Assembly: GCA_947683625.1 (NCBI GenBank)
Contig: CANTUR010000383.1
Span: forward strand, 3,444,501 to 3,508,500
DNA from: Mallotus nudiflorus
Lineage: Eukaryota; Streptophyta; Magnoliopsida; Malpighiales; Euphorbiaceae
Direction of reading: 5' to 3'
Length of the DNA: 64,000 nucleotides
Shown here in pieces: positions 38,934 through 50,384 of the stretch; within the stretch, counting starts at the first letter, position 1; the number at the start of each line of letters is the position of its first letter. The translations under genes and the position numbers were made by a program. Under the pieces are notes generated by a model, which worked only from the letters and a program-made list of their open reading frames with translations, had not been told where the DNA came from and searched no databases.

Positions 38934-41853
38934 ATCTATATATTTATGTAATTCTTTTCTTCCTTTTAATTTTTAAGTTTTCAGTTAGGTTTCGAAAGTC
39001 TTCTTATTTATAAGGCAAGAAAAAAAAAATTCTAAGTTTGTTTTAGTTGGGATATAATAAATGCTGAATGCTGCACTCTCGTGAGGTTCTTGTTTACTAA
39101 ATTTTCATTGTCTATCTTTTTTTTTGGTTTTCTCTTTCTTGTAGAAATTACACCTCACGTTTATTACCTTGGGTCAATTACATGGCCAGTGTGAGTTAAA
39201 AGAATTGGGGGAAGGTGGGTGTCCCTTAACTTCCACTATGTCTTCTTCATGCATATGATCCTCGTCTTGTGATCATTGCGCGTGTGACTTGCTTGCATGG
39301 ACTTTTTTATGTGACTTGCAGTGATTTTGTTTATTTTTCTTTTGATAAATTGTTTATTCATCTGCCACTGGCCTTGCAAAAGAGAATTATATAGCTGTCA
39401 AATATATATATTTATATCATGATCTCTATTTGATGTTGTCATGTTGATGTAGTGGGTGTAGTGTGCTGGTCAGTAACCATGGCACATTAATTGGAAATCA
39501 CTATATTGCCTTTTATTTTATTCTAATGTGTAGGTTATTTGTGATGCTGATTGATTACTAGCAGTAACAAGATCTCTCTTGATAAGGTTGTAGCATATGC
39601 AATTTGCTTATATTAATTGCTTAAAGAATATGAAGTAGTTCTTGAAGTGGATATGTTTGTTCAGGAAAAGGATCTTGGACATCTTCTATCTACTCAAAAT
39701 CTGACTCTAGTGATCAGAGTTCAGAAACCCACCATAAATTTACAGCAAGAAATTGTAGTTTTTCTTGTGATTTACAACAATTATATACAGTGAAAATTTC
39801 TTTTGGCAAAATGCCACAAATAAATGACTCCTGCCACTCTCACTACATATGTCGAAATGTTCCTTTTCTTGATGCTGCAAAGTTACTCAATATAGACCTG
39901 AATTGGTGCGTACTTGTCTTATCAACTTGCAGATCTTGTAAAGAAAATGTAGCCTTATTTGCAGCTTCAATGCAACCCCTATGAAATGTACAGAACTATT
40001 CACCGGCAGACTGTGAAGTGTGGTTTCCAATAAGCATAATGTTGTTGATTTACTATGGCACTGGGTGTTAGTCAGTTCCCTTCACCTTTTCTTTTGTGCC
40101 AAGTTCTCAACCTATGTTAATTTACAACGGCCGCAAAGTGAAATTCAGGAGGATTTATCTCTAACATTAATTGTTTGGTAAGGTGTCGAATGACAAATCC
40201 ATACCCTTATTGTAAGTAGGAACTAGGAAGTCCTCCAGTTAATTCACTTATTTTTTGTTGAATTCTTCACTTAATTTAGTAATAATAGTCATTATTAATC
40301 TGAGCAAAAATTTTTAACTTTAATTTGCTAGCACGATACATACATTCATCCAAATATTTGAAAATAAAATTTTTATCTGTTGTGCATGTATTAAGCAAAA
40401 TTACTAGATTTGTAATATATAAATATATATTTTTTATTTTAATTGATTAAATATAAATTAAAAAAATGTATCATGAATTTATCCGTTCCATATCCGAAAT
40501 AGGACAAAATCTTTTCTGACTGAATTGGACAACTAGAATTTTGATATGCAATGTTACCACAAATCCATTTTAATTTTTTTTTTTTCAGTTAACTAGAAAT
40601 TTCTGAATTGGCTGTTCTTTCTAGCTCTTCACCTACCGTTGTAATCAAAGTGTATTTTGTTTTCTTATCAAGTCAGGATTGGTTGTTTGGTTTGGTATAA
40701 TTTAGTTGGGTTGTTTCTAACCGAAAAGTCTTTTTTCTTGTGCTCAGATTAATGCATATAGATTTGGCACTAGAACTGTTCATCCTTCCTCTTTCATCTA
40801 TTTTTTAGGTGGGTGTGATGTTATGGTGCCTTCATGGCTGGCTGGTTAGCTGGTAATCATAGAGCATACATGACAAAATAAATATTCAACACCGAAGGCA
40901 TGACATGCTAACCCTCTTTTGATTTCATTGTTTTCTTTAGCGTGGAGGGATTTTAATTTCCTGATTCCTCCAACAAATTGTTTTCTTCTCACCATACTGA
41001 AACAATCCTTTGAAGCCAAGATACTAGGTGGAGATGGTCATAAACAAAACATCATAGCTTGATATTATAAACAAACTCGGTTAAATGTTGAAGAAAATTG
41101 TGAAATCGCTCCTGTCAAAATTATCTCAGAACCTTTATTCTGGAAAATCCTGTATAAACTACTGGAAGACCTACATTCCTCATCATTTTTGTTAAAGAGT
41201 AAGCTTGATTTTCCTTCAGGAAATATATTGCAAAAAAGTACTTTCAATTAGAAATTCTCACTATTATGAAAGCATTTGGTTGAAGAAAATAATTCAGAAT
41301 ATTACAAATCCAGCCTGTTTGAAGCTTCTGTATTGTTTTATTGATTGAGTTTTGTTGTCATGGTTGCTACATTTCTCCAGTGAGTAGAGAATGATAAATT
41401 CTTTAATGCTAAACCTTTCCAGGTCCCTCCTCTCTTTGCTTGCTCATCATGATGGGATGCCTTGCAAATGAAATTTCAAAATTGGTTAGCAATGGAAACT
41501 GAATTGGCAAATTACATTGGAGAACTGCATCTATTCATGATGCAGTGACAAAAAATGATGAATCAGTCATTGCCTGATAATGAATGCAAATTTTTGAGAT
41601 TAGAATATAGGACAACCAGACCATATCATTGATCTTTACGATCTGAATTGGGAAGTTTGAACAAGAACTAACGCATTATCATCAAAATATCGTGTAGCTT
41701 ATCTTGGATGATGTGGAAAAGGTAGACCAAAGAAAAAGAACCAAAGCTATTCATTACATTGAAGCTAACCACATGCAGTTTACCCTGATCCCTTCAGTGC
41801 TTCATATGGTGACCAATCCAACTTTAATTTACAAATGAATGCATGTAGAAGGA
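38934..41853. other. MUTE promoter region and phosphatase 3' UTR
   Basis: This 2.9-kb spacer has no exon. The left part is upstream of MUTE, which is transcribed leftwards. The right part (roughly 41400-41853) should be the 3' UTR of the phosphatase gene. A minus-strand stretch near 41778-41830 could encode a few C-terminal codons but would need an intron of about 40 bases, which is too short for plants. Confidence 0.55.
39005..39012 (-). promoter_or_regulatory. Candidate TATA box of MUTE
   Basis: TATAAATA on the minus strand lies 72 bases upstream of the MUTE start codon, in a context less AT-repetitive than elsewhere. It would give a 5' UTR of about 40 bases. Confidence 0.45.
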
Positions 41854-43243
41854 TTAGTGTGATGTACCTTGAAGAGATTTCTCATAGTCTTGCAATTGTG
41901 AGATGAAACCTGAATTAGGAGCAGCCTGAGGTCTTTTACTCTTAACATGTTCCAGGGCTTGGGATAGGCTCATGCCATGCTTTTTCATCAGATAGGCAAC
42001 AACAATTGTCACACTGATAGGTAGAGCAAACAAAAAGAATAAATTTAGTAGGTTGTGGCCAGAAGATGTGCTGCTCTCCGATGAGAATTCATAGCTCAAG
42101 AAATCCACTGAATTCTTCCATAATTAATTATTTTCCATACCATGGTCATCCACAGTTGATGTTAGTTGCAAGATACCATTAACATTACATGTTTAAGTAA
42201 AGATAACATATTGTTCTTATTCAACATTTTCACAATTGAAAATCTGAGTAACAGAGCAAACCAAAACAAGTATTATGTGCACAGTGACCTGATCAAGTGT
42301 AGAATTGAAAGCCAGTGTGCTGTGTAATGTCAAGGCTTACCATGCTTATTAGATGCCTTAAGTTGGAGCATGAGATTCCACAACCAAGGCTTAACATGCT
42401 AATTATTAATGCACGAGCTTAGTTTAGCAGCAAGAACAACAACACAATCCTAGAATGCAAATGACCTAGGTAGATAAAGAAAAATCACCTTCTGGATCTT
42501 CCAACAAAACAATGGACCAAAACACCACCCTCTCTTTTAGCTTTGTCAATAAAATCGAAACACTCATCAAAGAACATTCTCAAATTTGTTTCTTCTCTGT
42601 CAGCAACTGCCTCACAAAGAACACCAGAAAGTTATAGTGGATTTCAGTTCTGGAACCTCAATATGGTTTTATGCAATGGCAAGCAACAAGCACTTCTGAA
42701 TATAGATGCTCAAAACATTCAAAGACCATAGAACTAATATACAGCAACGTAGGTAGGACTGAAACAACTTTAAGGAAATATAAACAGAATAAATTCATGA
42801 CATCATGCAAAAATATACAATGATGAAAAAAAAACGTATAAACCTAGAGGACATGGCTAGATACCTCCAATGATCTTATAAACAAAATGATTTCGATGAG
42901 CAGGAGCCAAGGAATGAGCTACTGTTAGAATGTGTGTGATGTTGTTGCTTTTCAGAATATCCTTATTATTAGCAGCTCCATATGAACCCAAGAATAGGCC
43001 CTGAGAGACAGAATAGGAATAGAAAATTAACCCAAATCAGACTGACGGATGAGGAAACTCAAAGAAAGACATGAATGAATTAAGAACTGTAAAATGACAG
43101 ACTGAATTATTAAACATCTAACCATAATTATTTACCTCTTCAATTTTGCAAGGGACATTGTCTTCCTTAAAACATCTTGTGACATTAATAACTCGCAAAA
43201 GTGCTGCTATTTGGTTCTTAATGGAATCATCAACCTTCTCCAT
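41854..43243 (-). CDS. MKP2: Dual-specificity MAP-kinase phosphatase, MKP2/DsPTP1B-type, 4 coding exons, 173 aa
   Basis: Minus-strand coding exons are 43243-43136, 43000-42865, 42606-42489 and 42013-41854, with compatible phases and GT-AG borders, giving 173 residues. The active site is H113-C114-FVGRS-R120 (the HCX5R signature) followed by SVTIVVAYLM. D84 lies 30 residues before the catalytic Cys, where the general-acid Asp of the family sits. Upstream motifs GLFLGS, ITHILTVA and FDECFDFID are all typical. The C-terminus GFISQLQDYEKSLQGTSH matches the usual short tail, so the stop at 41856-41854 is preferred over another splice. The enzyme should remove phosphate from Tyr and Thr of activated MAP kinases; Arabidopsis MKP2 acts on MPK3/MPK6. 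Position beside MUTE supports the At3g06110 orthologue over DsPTP1. Confidence 0.93.
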
Positions 43244-44060
43244 TACTAGCAAGGAAGAAAAGCAGAATGCCTCTCTACTTAGTTTTGTTTTTGGTATAAA
43301 AGTGTTAAGAATTAAAGAATTGCAGGTTTATAGAGTACAAAATTCTCCATTCTGATTGCCTAAATATGATATCAAGAAAACCAAAACAGGAAAAGACATA
43401 TAGAGATAGGCATATTTCAAGAAGAAATGAACAATGATCAAAATCAGAGACAGCAAATTGGTAGCAGCTATATACAAATAACATTGGACAGAGTATAAAC
43501 AAATTAAGTCCCATTAATACAACAGCCAGTCAAAGATCATCTCAAAACCATTTTCTTTGTATTTACAAAAGTAAATTATACGCAACATTGCCTGATGGGA
43601 AAATCTTGAATCAGATCAAGGCTCAGGAATCAAACAAAACAAACAATTATACTTCTAACCACTACCCAGAAAAAGTTGCAGGTCAAAAATTTAAAACAAG
43701 AAAAATGAAAAATTGACAACTGGTTTATTTCCAAACTTCAAGAACCACACTTTATATGATTGACCAAGAAAACAAGAACAAGAAAGCAAGAAAGATAACA
43801 AGAAACAGAGTCAAGAGCTGGATTTAACTTAGTACGTGATCAGATTGCTTACCTTGAAAATTCAGGCAAAAGAGGAAAAAAAAAAAGTTGTTGATGAAGA
43901 TTTTGAATTCTCTTTTGTATCGTCCTCCAGTCCAATTGTTGCGATTTGATTCTCTTTTTTATTCTGTAAATTCTTGTGTGGGTCTCAATCTACCAGACTT
44001 TCATATGGGGCGGGAAGAAGTCTCACTGCGGTCCACAACTATACTGGCTGTTCGTTTCTG
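43244..44060 (-). other. Putative 5' UTR exon and 5' UTR intron of the phosphatase gene
   Basis: On the minus strand a strong donor TTCAAG/GTAAGC ends at 43853, upstream of the first coding exon. This suggests a non-coding first exon (about 44030-43853) and a leader intron running to shortly before the ATG at 43243. The transcription start is not visible. Confidence 0.45.
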
Positions 44061-44229
44061 GGCTTTCAGGTGGAAGTACTAGCTTCTCCGTTAGGCCCAA
44101 CTATATAATATATGCACGCATATCGTATTTTTTATAAATTAAAAATGAATATTGTAAATATTGATAAAAGTTTCCTAAGTATAGATGCATAAAGTATTAA
44201 ACTTATTCATTCAACTAAATCATTTCAAT

Positions 44230-47108
44230 AAAACTGTTAGCATCACTCAAGATTTTTCAGTATAATTTTGTAGGTCAATTTATTACCTAAAATTAGTTTA
44301 AAAATTTAAATTGTTATTCACTTTATTATCATATATTTGATAAATGTAACACGAATTGTAGAAATCAAATTTAAAATAAAACCATTAATATTTGATTTAA
44401 AATTTAGATGATTATTATAGACACCCGATTTGATCAGCCCACGATAGGGAGTGAATTGTGGATGCTCAATTTAATCGGCTCGTAACAAAGTTCGATGATG
44501 AAAAATGTAAATTTGAATGCAAAAAGAAAAAAAAATAGCCTTCCTCTTCAACCTCCCCTCACGCGACCTCCCTGCTCCTTCCCTTTACTATGTCGCCTCC
44601 ATCACCGTCTGAGGCCACCATTTATGCCGTTGTCTAAGCTCCCCAGCCGTCGCTGCTCTTTTCCTTTCCCTTACCACGCAGCAAGCTTCTTCTCCTTCGC
44701 ACGCGATAGCCCTGCATTCCCTGTCTACCCAGCTCCGTTTCCCCTTTGCCGGTCGTCACCTCTTTGCTTCGCTTGAGCTGCTTCGTTGGTTTCCATTTCC
44801 GGTGATAGCAAGCTCTCTCCCCTCCTCCTTTGTTCTTCTCGGCTGGACAATGAGTGTCATTCACTTGATCTCTTTTTTTTTCTTGCTTGATCTTGGTTGT
44901 TCTTGGTAGATTCTTTGTTAGTTTAAGGTTGTTTGATGTTTAATGATGTTGATTTTAATTTTAGGTAATTATTTGTGAATTATTTGATTTTTCCAGAATT
45001 TATCTTTAATTTTTGGTTTATGATTTTGTGTGATTATTATATATTTGGGTTTATAAAATTATATTTTAAAGTTATTTAGTTGATTATAAATTTATTACTT
45101 TAGATTTGATTATTCGGAAAATAAATATAATTTATGTTAATTATGTTAGTATGTATATAATATTTTGTTATAATTATTTTTAGGTTTTTATGATTTATAT
45201 ATGTTTTTAGAGAATAGAAATATATTAGGATGATTTTATTGATAACTAAATGATTATGTATAATTAATTTCTATTATTTTGGGTATTATGTAAGATTTGG
45301 ATATTTTGGTATTAAATTATGAATTTGATAGTAAATATATTTATTGTAGAGATTTATTAATATGAGTAATTAATTTTAGGTTATATTTATATTTTGATAA
45401 TGAAATGTAAGTTTGGTTATTTAATTGTTGAATAATTGATATTTTTATAATAGTATGTATTTTTGGTATATATGTTTGTGAAATATTGTTTTTAAACTTT
45501 AATGAGAAATGATTTTCTTATGGATATTTATATGTAATATATATATTTTTGGGAATTAAATGATTTAATTATTAAATCAAGTTTATTATAAAGAAAATTT
45601 AAGTATTTAATTTGATTTAATTTCTATAAAAATTAAGTTGCCTATTTTCACATTCTTTTAAAATAAATTTTTGTGATGTTTGGTTGCGTTTGTGATCTCA
45701 GTCGGGATTAAGTATAGTTCTGGGAGCCCGACTTGAGTGTGAATATCTGTGAATACTAGAAGTGCATTTTTCTATGCAGGAATGACTCTACCTTCAGTAG
45801 AGAGATTTTCGTTTTACAGGGGAGACTCTGCCGAAATTTCGGTAGATTTTCTCATAAAACGTGACATCTTCCGTAACTTCCTAGCATAAATTAGGGTATT
45901 CCGTTCTCAAGTCTTACCTAATTTTTCTCGAGTCATTCTAGAGTCTCATAATTTTATTAATTTCCCTTCTTATTCCATAAGTATGATTTTAAAAATAAAT
46001 ATGTTATTTTTTTTAGAGAGTTCCAGAGCGGGAGTTTCTGGATTAAGGCAGAAACGGTCGTCAACCATCTTGCTCATCCTGTAAATTAATAAATTGATAT
46101 GTGCGTGTGTTTTCTTTAAAATTTGCATGCACTTATATTTTCAGCATTGTTTACATGGTTGAGAAATTTCATTTGTAATGTATTTATTCATTCATTTATT
46201 TTAAAATTAATTTTTGAGGAATTGTGGTAAAACGGGCTACATGGTGGGTTTTATCAGGACCGTGTGCACATGGTGGAGATTGAGAGATGGATCCTAAATA
46301 TGTATGACTTTTAGTTATTAACTGGGATGGGTGCCTCGGTGGAAGTCTTTACTCTCGGGGTCCGCCAGTGATGTAGAAAAGTTAAAAATGGATTGGGATG
46401 GTGCCTTAGTGGATGCCTTAGCTCTTAGGGACCAACAGTGCCATATGTTTAGATTAAATGGATGACTATAGCTTAGTGCCTCGGTTGATGCCTCTACTCT
46501 CGGGGACCGACAGTTTAGTTGAATTAAGTGGGCCTAGTTGGCCATTTAGAATTGGGTTTAGGGTTCTACTGAGATTTTTCAAAGCTATATATATTTATTA
46601 TATTATTTTTGATACATCTATAGGGTTTTCAAAAGGTTTTCAAACCGTACAGCTCTTTCATTAACTTACTTAGTGAGGTTTGACTCCCCTCAATTTATTT
46701 TTTTTCAGGAGTTTGGGACTTTTCTATTAGGCTTGCTTCTCTTCGTCGTGTAGCATCATTCCTGGCTATTCTGCATAGGTTTACTTAGTTATGAAGTGTT
46801 TACTTTTGTGTACTGTAGTAGAGAAAACTGTTTAACTAAATATTTTATTCAGGTGTATTATGTACTTATGATATTGTATAACTGAAGCTTATTTACATTA
46901 TGTACTACAATGTTATGGTTTAAATTATATTAAGAAAAATCAGATTGATAATGTGTATTGTAATTTAAATATTTATTGTAAGGTTTCAAAGTTTTTTTTT
47001 TTATTTATTTCATATTTTCTTTAAAGCTTACTACGGGATTCGGTAGCTTTATACTTTTCCATTTCCTAGTGCTGGTCACGTGCCCTGGGTTTGGATCATG
47101 ACAAAAAC
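44230..47108 (+). mobile_element. Solo LTR of a Tekay/Del-like Ty3/gypsy family, 2.87 kb
   Basis: The segment 44235-47103 starts TGTTAGCATC, ends GGATCATGACA (TG...CA) and is bracketed by the perfect 5-bp duplication AAAAC (44230-44234 and 47104-47108). It resembles the LTR of the neighbouring chromovirus in layout. Shared features are a GC-richer block near 44540-44830, the CTCAGTCGGG...CAGGGGA block near 45697-45861, GAGGTTTGACTCCC near 46675, and an end resembling CTAGTGCTGGTCA...ATCATGACA. No internal region remains, so the LTRs recombined. It lies about 1 kb upstream of the MKP2 start codon and is a different subfamily from the full element. Confidence 0.85.
46321..46515 (+). repeat. Three tandem 70-75-bp units in the solo LTR
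   Basis: Three units each carry GTGCCTYRGT and CTCTYRGGGNCC (around 46331, 46401 and 46476). Unit 1 is framed by ACTGG and CCAGT and unit 2 by TTGG and CCAA, so they can form weak hairpins. They correspond to the two hairpin units at 57726-57832 in the other LTR. Confidence 0.75.
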
Positions 47109-47156
47109 CCACAAATCTAAGCCCAAAACTCTTACAAGTCAAGCCCAATCCACCCT

Positions 47157-47470
47157 TGTTACAAATTAGTGCAACTTACTGAGTTATTTTACTGTCATTT
47201 ATTTATTGTTGAGTCAATTATTTGTTCCTCTTTTCTTAGAATAGATTTATTCAATAATGAGGTGTTAATGTCAGAGTATTCTATTTAAGTCTGGAAGGAT
47301 TTTTATGTATTTTTTCTAGGAAAAGTTAATTATCTTTTGAGTTTATATACTCAAGTTCCTTTTGTAATTTGATTTGTGTGTGGTAAATAAAACTTTTCTT
47401 TCAGCTTATTCTCCCAATATCAGTCCACTTCTCTAATTTATTAAGAATTTTTTCTATTTCTTTTATTTTA
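47157..47470 (+). repeat. Copia 5' LTR
   Basis: It starts TGTTACAAATTAG. The last aligned base with the 3' LTR lies just before the primer-binding site. A TATA-like and AATAAAA-rich stretch near 47385 could serve polyadenylation. Unlike the consensus, the end is TTTTA rather than CA. Confidence 0.88.
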
Positions 47471-47482
47471 TGGTATCAGAGC
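47471..47482 (+). other. Copia primer-binding site
   Basis: TGGTATCAGAGC is complementary to the 3' end of plant initiator methionine tRNA and immediately follows the 5' LTR, as expected for copia elements. Confidence 0.88.
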
Positions 47483-47544
47483 CCGTCTTAGGTTCTTTCA
47501 TTTTTTTCACTTTTTTTTATTGATAGAAAATTCTTATTTTACAC

Positions 47545-48440
47545 TATGGAACTAGTCAATGGGGGAAGTGGTGCTAACATAAAAAATGGTGTTGAGAAAC
47601 TTATAGGAATAAACTACAAGTATTGGAGAATGTGTATGGAGGCTTTTTTTCAAGATCAAGACGTGTAGGAACTAGTAGCTGGTTCTGATGCAGAGATTCC
47701 ACCTAACACTCCTAATAATAATGAGCCACGAAGGAAATGGAAGATCAAATGCAGCAAGGCTCTGTTTGCTTTAAAGAATTCAATTATCAGAGAGTTCATT
47801 GATTATGTTCATGACATTAACTCTCCAAAACAAGTCTAGGAAACTCTTGAGAGGTTATTTTCCAAGAAGAATACAATAAGGTTACATTTCTTGGAAAATG
47901 AACTAGTAATGACAACACAAGGAGGAATGTCAATTTTAGAATATTTCTTGCGTGTGAAAAGTATTTGCTCTGAAATTTCTGAATTGGATACGGATGAGAA
48001 AATTAGTGAAGCTCATTTAAGAAGATTTCTCATTCACAGTTTAAAGAAGGAATACACACCATTCATCACCTCTATTTAGGGGTCAACTACTAGTTGAAGA
48101 ATTAGAGAATTTGCTTTCTAACCAATAGGCTTTGGCTAAACAAATGGCCAAGGATTTTAATTTTGAACATAACGTTATTCTTTTCTTAAGAAGAAAATCA
48201 AACAAAAATGATCCAGGAGATAATATCAGCAAGAAAATCACTACCAATGATAACCCACAAGGTAGCAAATCTTTTAAGTGCTACCGATGCATATAAAAAA
48301 TACTATCACATAAAGATTTCCAAAGCAAATGCTACTTGTGCAGATGAAGAAAATGACCAACTCAATTAGGAACGATGCTTTACTATTGCTGAAATTGAAG
48401 GAAGAGATATCGCTCCTCTAAAATTATCACCAAATCAATC
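47545..48440 (+). pseudogene. Copia GAG (UBN2-type), disrupted
   Basis: The frame starts with ATG at 47545 and carries NYKYWRMCMEAFFQDQDV, then EYFLRVKSICSEI, typical of plant copia GAG. A degraded zinc knuckle with CYRC and CYLC lies near 48275-48340. At least two stops stand where relatives have Trp (TGG to TAG). Frame changes near 48080 separate the two halves. Confidence 0.85.
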
Positions 48441-48469
48441 TTAAGTCAACTATATTGATTACAAATAGG

Positions 48470-49020
48470 AATGGATCATTGATTCTGGCTGCTCACACTA
48501 TGTCATCGATAATAATTCATTATTTTCAAAGCTAAGACAATATAATGGAGAATGTGTAATTGTCACAACTGACAATTTAGCTTATCCAATAGTAAATGAA
48601 GGTGTTATGAAGATTGGCACTGATAAAGCAAACATCAAACTAAATGATGTTTATTATGTTCCACGTTTGAAGAAAAATTTAGTTTCAGTTTCTCAAATTA
48701 CTAATACTAAAAAATATGTTTTATTTGGTTCAAATGATGTGAAGATGCTTGAAAATGTTAGAAATATTGAAGCTGATGTTGTTCTTATTGGTGATAAGAG
48801 AGGCTCCTTATTTGTCTTATCAGTAGGAGAGGCTTATGTAAAGAAGATGAGTCAGATTGATAGTGCAGCTATATGGCATGCTCGATTAGGACATTTGGGC
48901 TATCAAATGCTGCAACAAATCTCTTCACATAAATTGTTAGATGGCTTGCCAACATTAAAGAATGTACATGAAAATGTGATTTGCCAATGTTGCCATCGTC
49001 TTCCCTTTAAAAGCTTATAA
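48470..49020 (+). pseudogene. Copia protease and GAG-pre-integrase domain
   Basis: The aspartic protease motif appears as WIIDSGCSHYV near 48472-48505, with the catalytic Asp kept. VYYVPRLKKNLVSVSQ follows, and then the pre-integrase zinc module with IWHARLGHLGYQML. This is the longest intact frame of the element (48607-49020). Confidence 0.85.
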
Positions 49021-49518
49021 AACCATAAATCAACTCCTTTTGAACTAGTTCACACAAACTTAATGAGACCAATAAGAATAATAAGCTATGGTGGAAATCA
49101 ATATGTCATGATGTTTGGTGGATGATTTTTCAACATACACTTGGGCATGTTTTCTGAAAGAGACAAATGAGGCACTCTCCAAGTTCATTGAATTCAATAA
49201 TGTTGTGAAGAAGGAGTTTAGGCAAAAATAAAATCTTTAAAAAGTGACAATGGTAGCAAGTTTATATCAGAAGATTTCTTCCAATATTGTGACAACTGTG
49301 GCATTCAATGACAAATGACATGTCCTAGCACCCCTCAGCAAAATGGGGTTGGGAGGGGAAGTTTGCACATCTTACTTTAATAAGTCTTTCATGGCTGTAT
49401 GATAAGAATCTACCTCGAGAGCTTTGGGCAGAAGCAATTCAATGTGCATGCCATGTGATAAATCGTCTACCTGCATGGCCGGGTAAAGAAAAAGCTGCTT
49501 TTGAATTATTGTATAATC
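49021..49518 (+). pseudogene. Copia integrase core, N-terminal part, broken and interrupted
   Basis: The core is recognisable in several frames: a degraded HTDL-like site (now HTN), DDFSTYTW, SDNGS and PRELWAEAIQCACHVINRLPAW. Multiple frameshifts and stops are present. The frame ends at FELLYN, where the Tekay element inserted (target TAATC at 49514-49518), and continues at 58537. Confidence 0.85.
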
Positions 49519-50384
49519 TGTAGTATCTCGATTTTTTAAATAATTTTAAACTATATCAGGATATGCAGTGTTAATAATTTTTTTATATGTATATATATGA
49601 TTATTTAATGAGTTTGTTATTTGTTAAAGTCATTTTTAATTATTTTTATTATTTTTAAGTCCTTTACGTAAAATTTTCCTGGGGATTTTAGTTTCGGGAA
49701 AATTAAAACGTAAATAATTAAATATTAATTATTTTAAGCAGTTTAATGAATTTGCATGAGTTCATGCATAATTTTAGAGTGTCAAATAAAATATAAATAC
49801 GTACATGCATTTAAATTAAATTAGGCTTTATTTAATTAAATTAAATTATATTATATAGTTTTAATATTAATTAATTAAGTGTGTGTATATGTATATATGT
49901 GTATATATATTATTAAAATATGTGTGTGGTGCATATTTATTGTGTGTATTATAGTATATATTAGAATAATATAAGTTAAATATATATATACATATATACA
50001 TATAATATTTGTATTAAAATAAAAGTTTGAAATAATTATAGAATTGTCATTATCATTTTTCTTCTTCCTCTCGATTGTTTTCCTTCTCGTCCAACCGCTG
50101 CAACTCCTTTCTCTTCTGGTTGGTGTGCCCTTCGGCGTGCCACCACCATTTCCAGCTTGCTCCGCCACCTGCCACCTTCTTCTCCGGCGTGGTTTGGCCG
50201 AATTTTCAGAGAGAAGCCAAAAATTGATCCTAACGCCATTCATCGACTTTCTAGCCACCATTTCGAGCCCCACCGGTCTTTATCTCTTCGTTGAGCTCCG
50301 GTGAGTGCATTTTTAAGCTTTATTTCACTTGAAATGGTCTAGATTTCCCTAGGTTTTGAATTTTCATTTTTGGCCTACTAGGGT
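49519..50384 (+). repeat. Tekay 5' LTR, 3'-truncated (866 bp)
   Basis: Collinear with 55152-56010 up to GGCCTACTAGGGT, after which the sequence jumps into GAG at about 50385. The remaining 2.5 kb of the LTR, the primer-binding site and the GAG start are missing. It includes the GC-richer block at 50040-50300 and a splice-donor-like CCGGTGAGTG at about 50298. Confidence 0.9.

Noticed and set aside
41778..41835. Extra last exon for the phosphatase encoding a short Tyr/Leu/Gly-containing tail
   Set aside because: It would require an intron of about 40 bases and a phase mismatch, while reading through to the stop at 41854 gives the usual family C-terminus.
44495..44864. Pro/Ser/Arg-rich frames on both strands upstream of MKP2
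   Set aside because: They lie inside the solo LTR and correspond to the same GC-rich non-coding block as in the other LTR.
50044..50304. 86-codon frame in the GC-richer part of the Tekay 5' LTR, with a 83-codon counterpart at 55669-55920
   Set aside because: The two LTR copies do not conserve the reading frame, so the frames are chance products of a GC-rich block.
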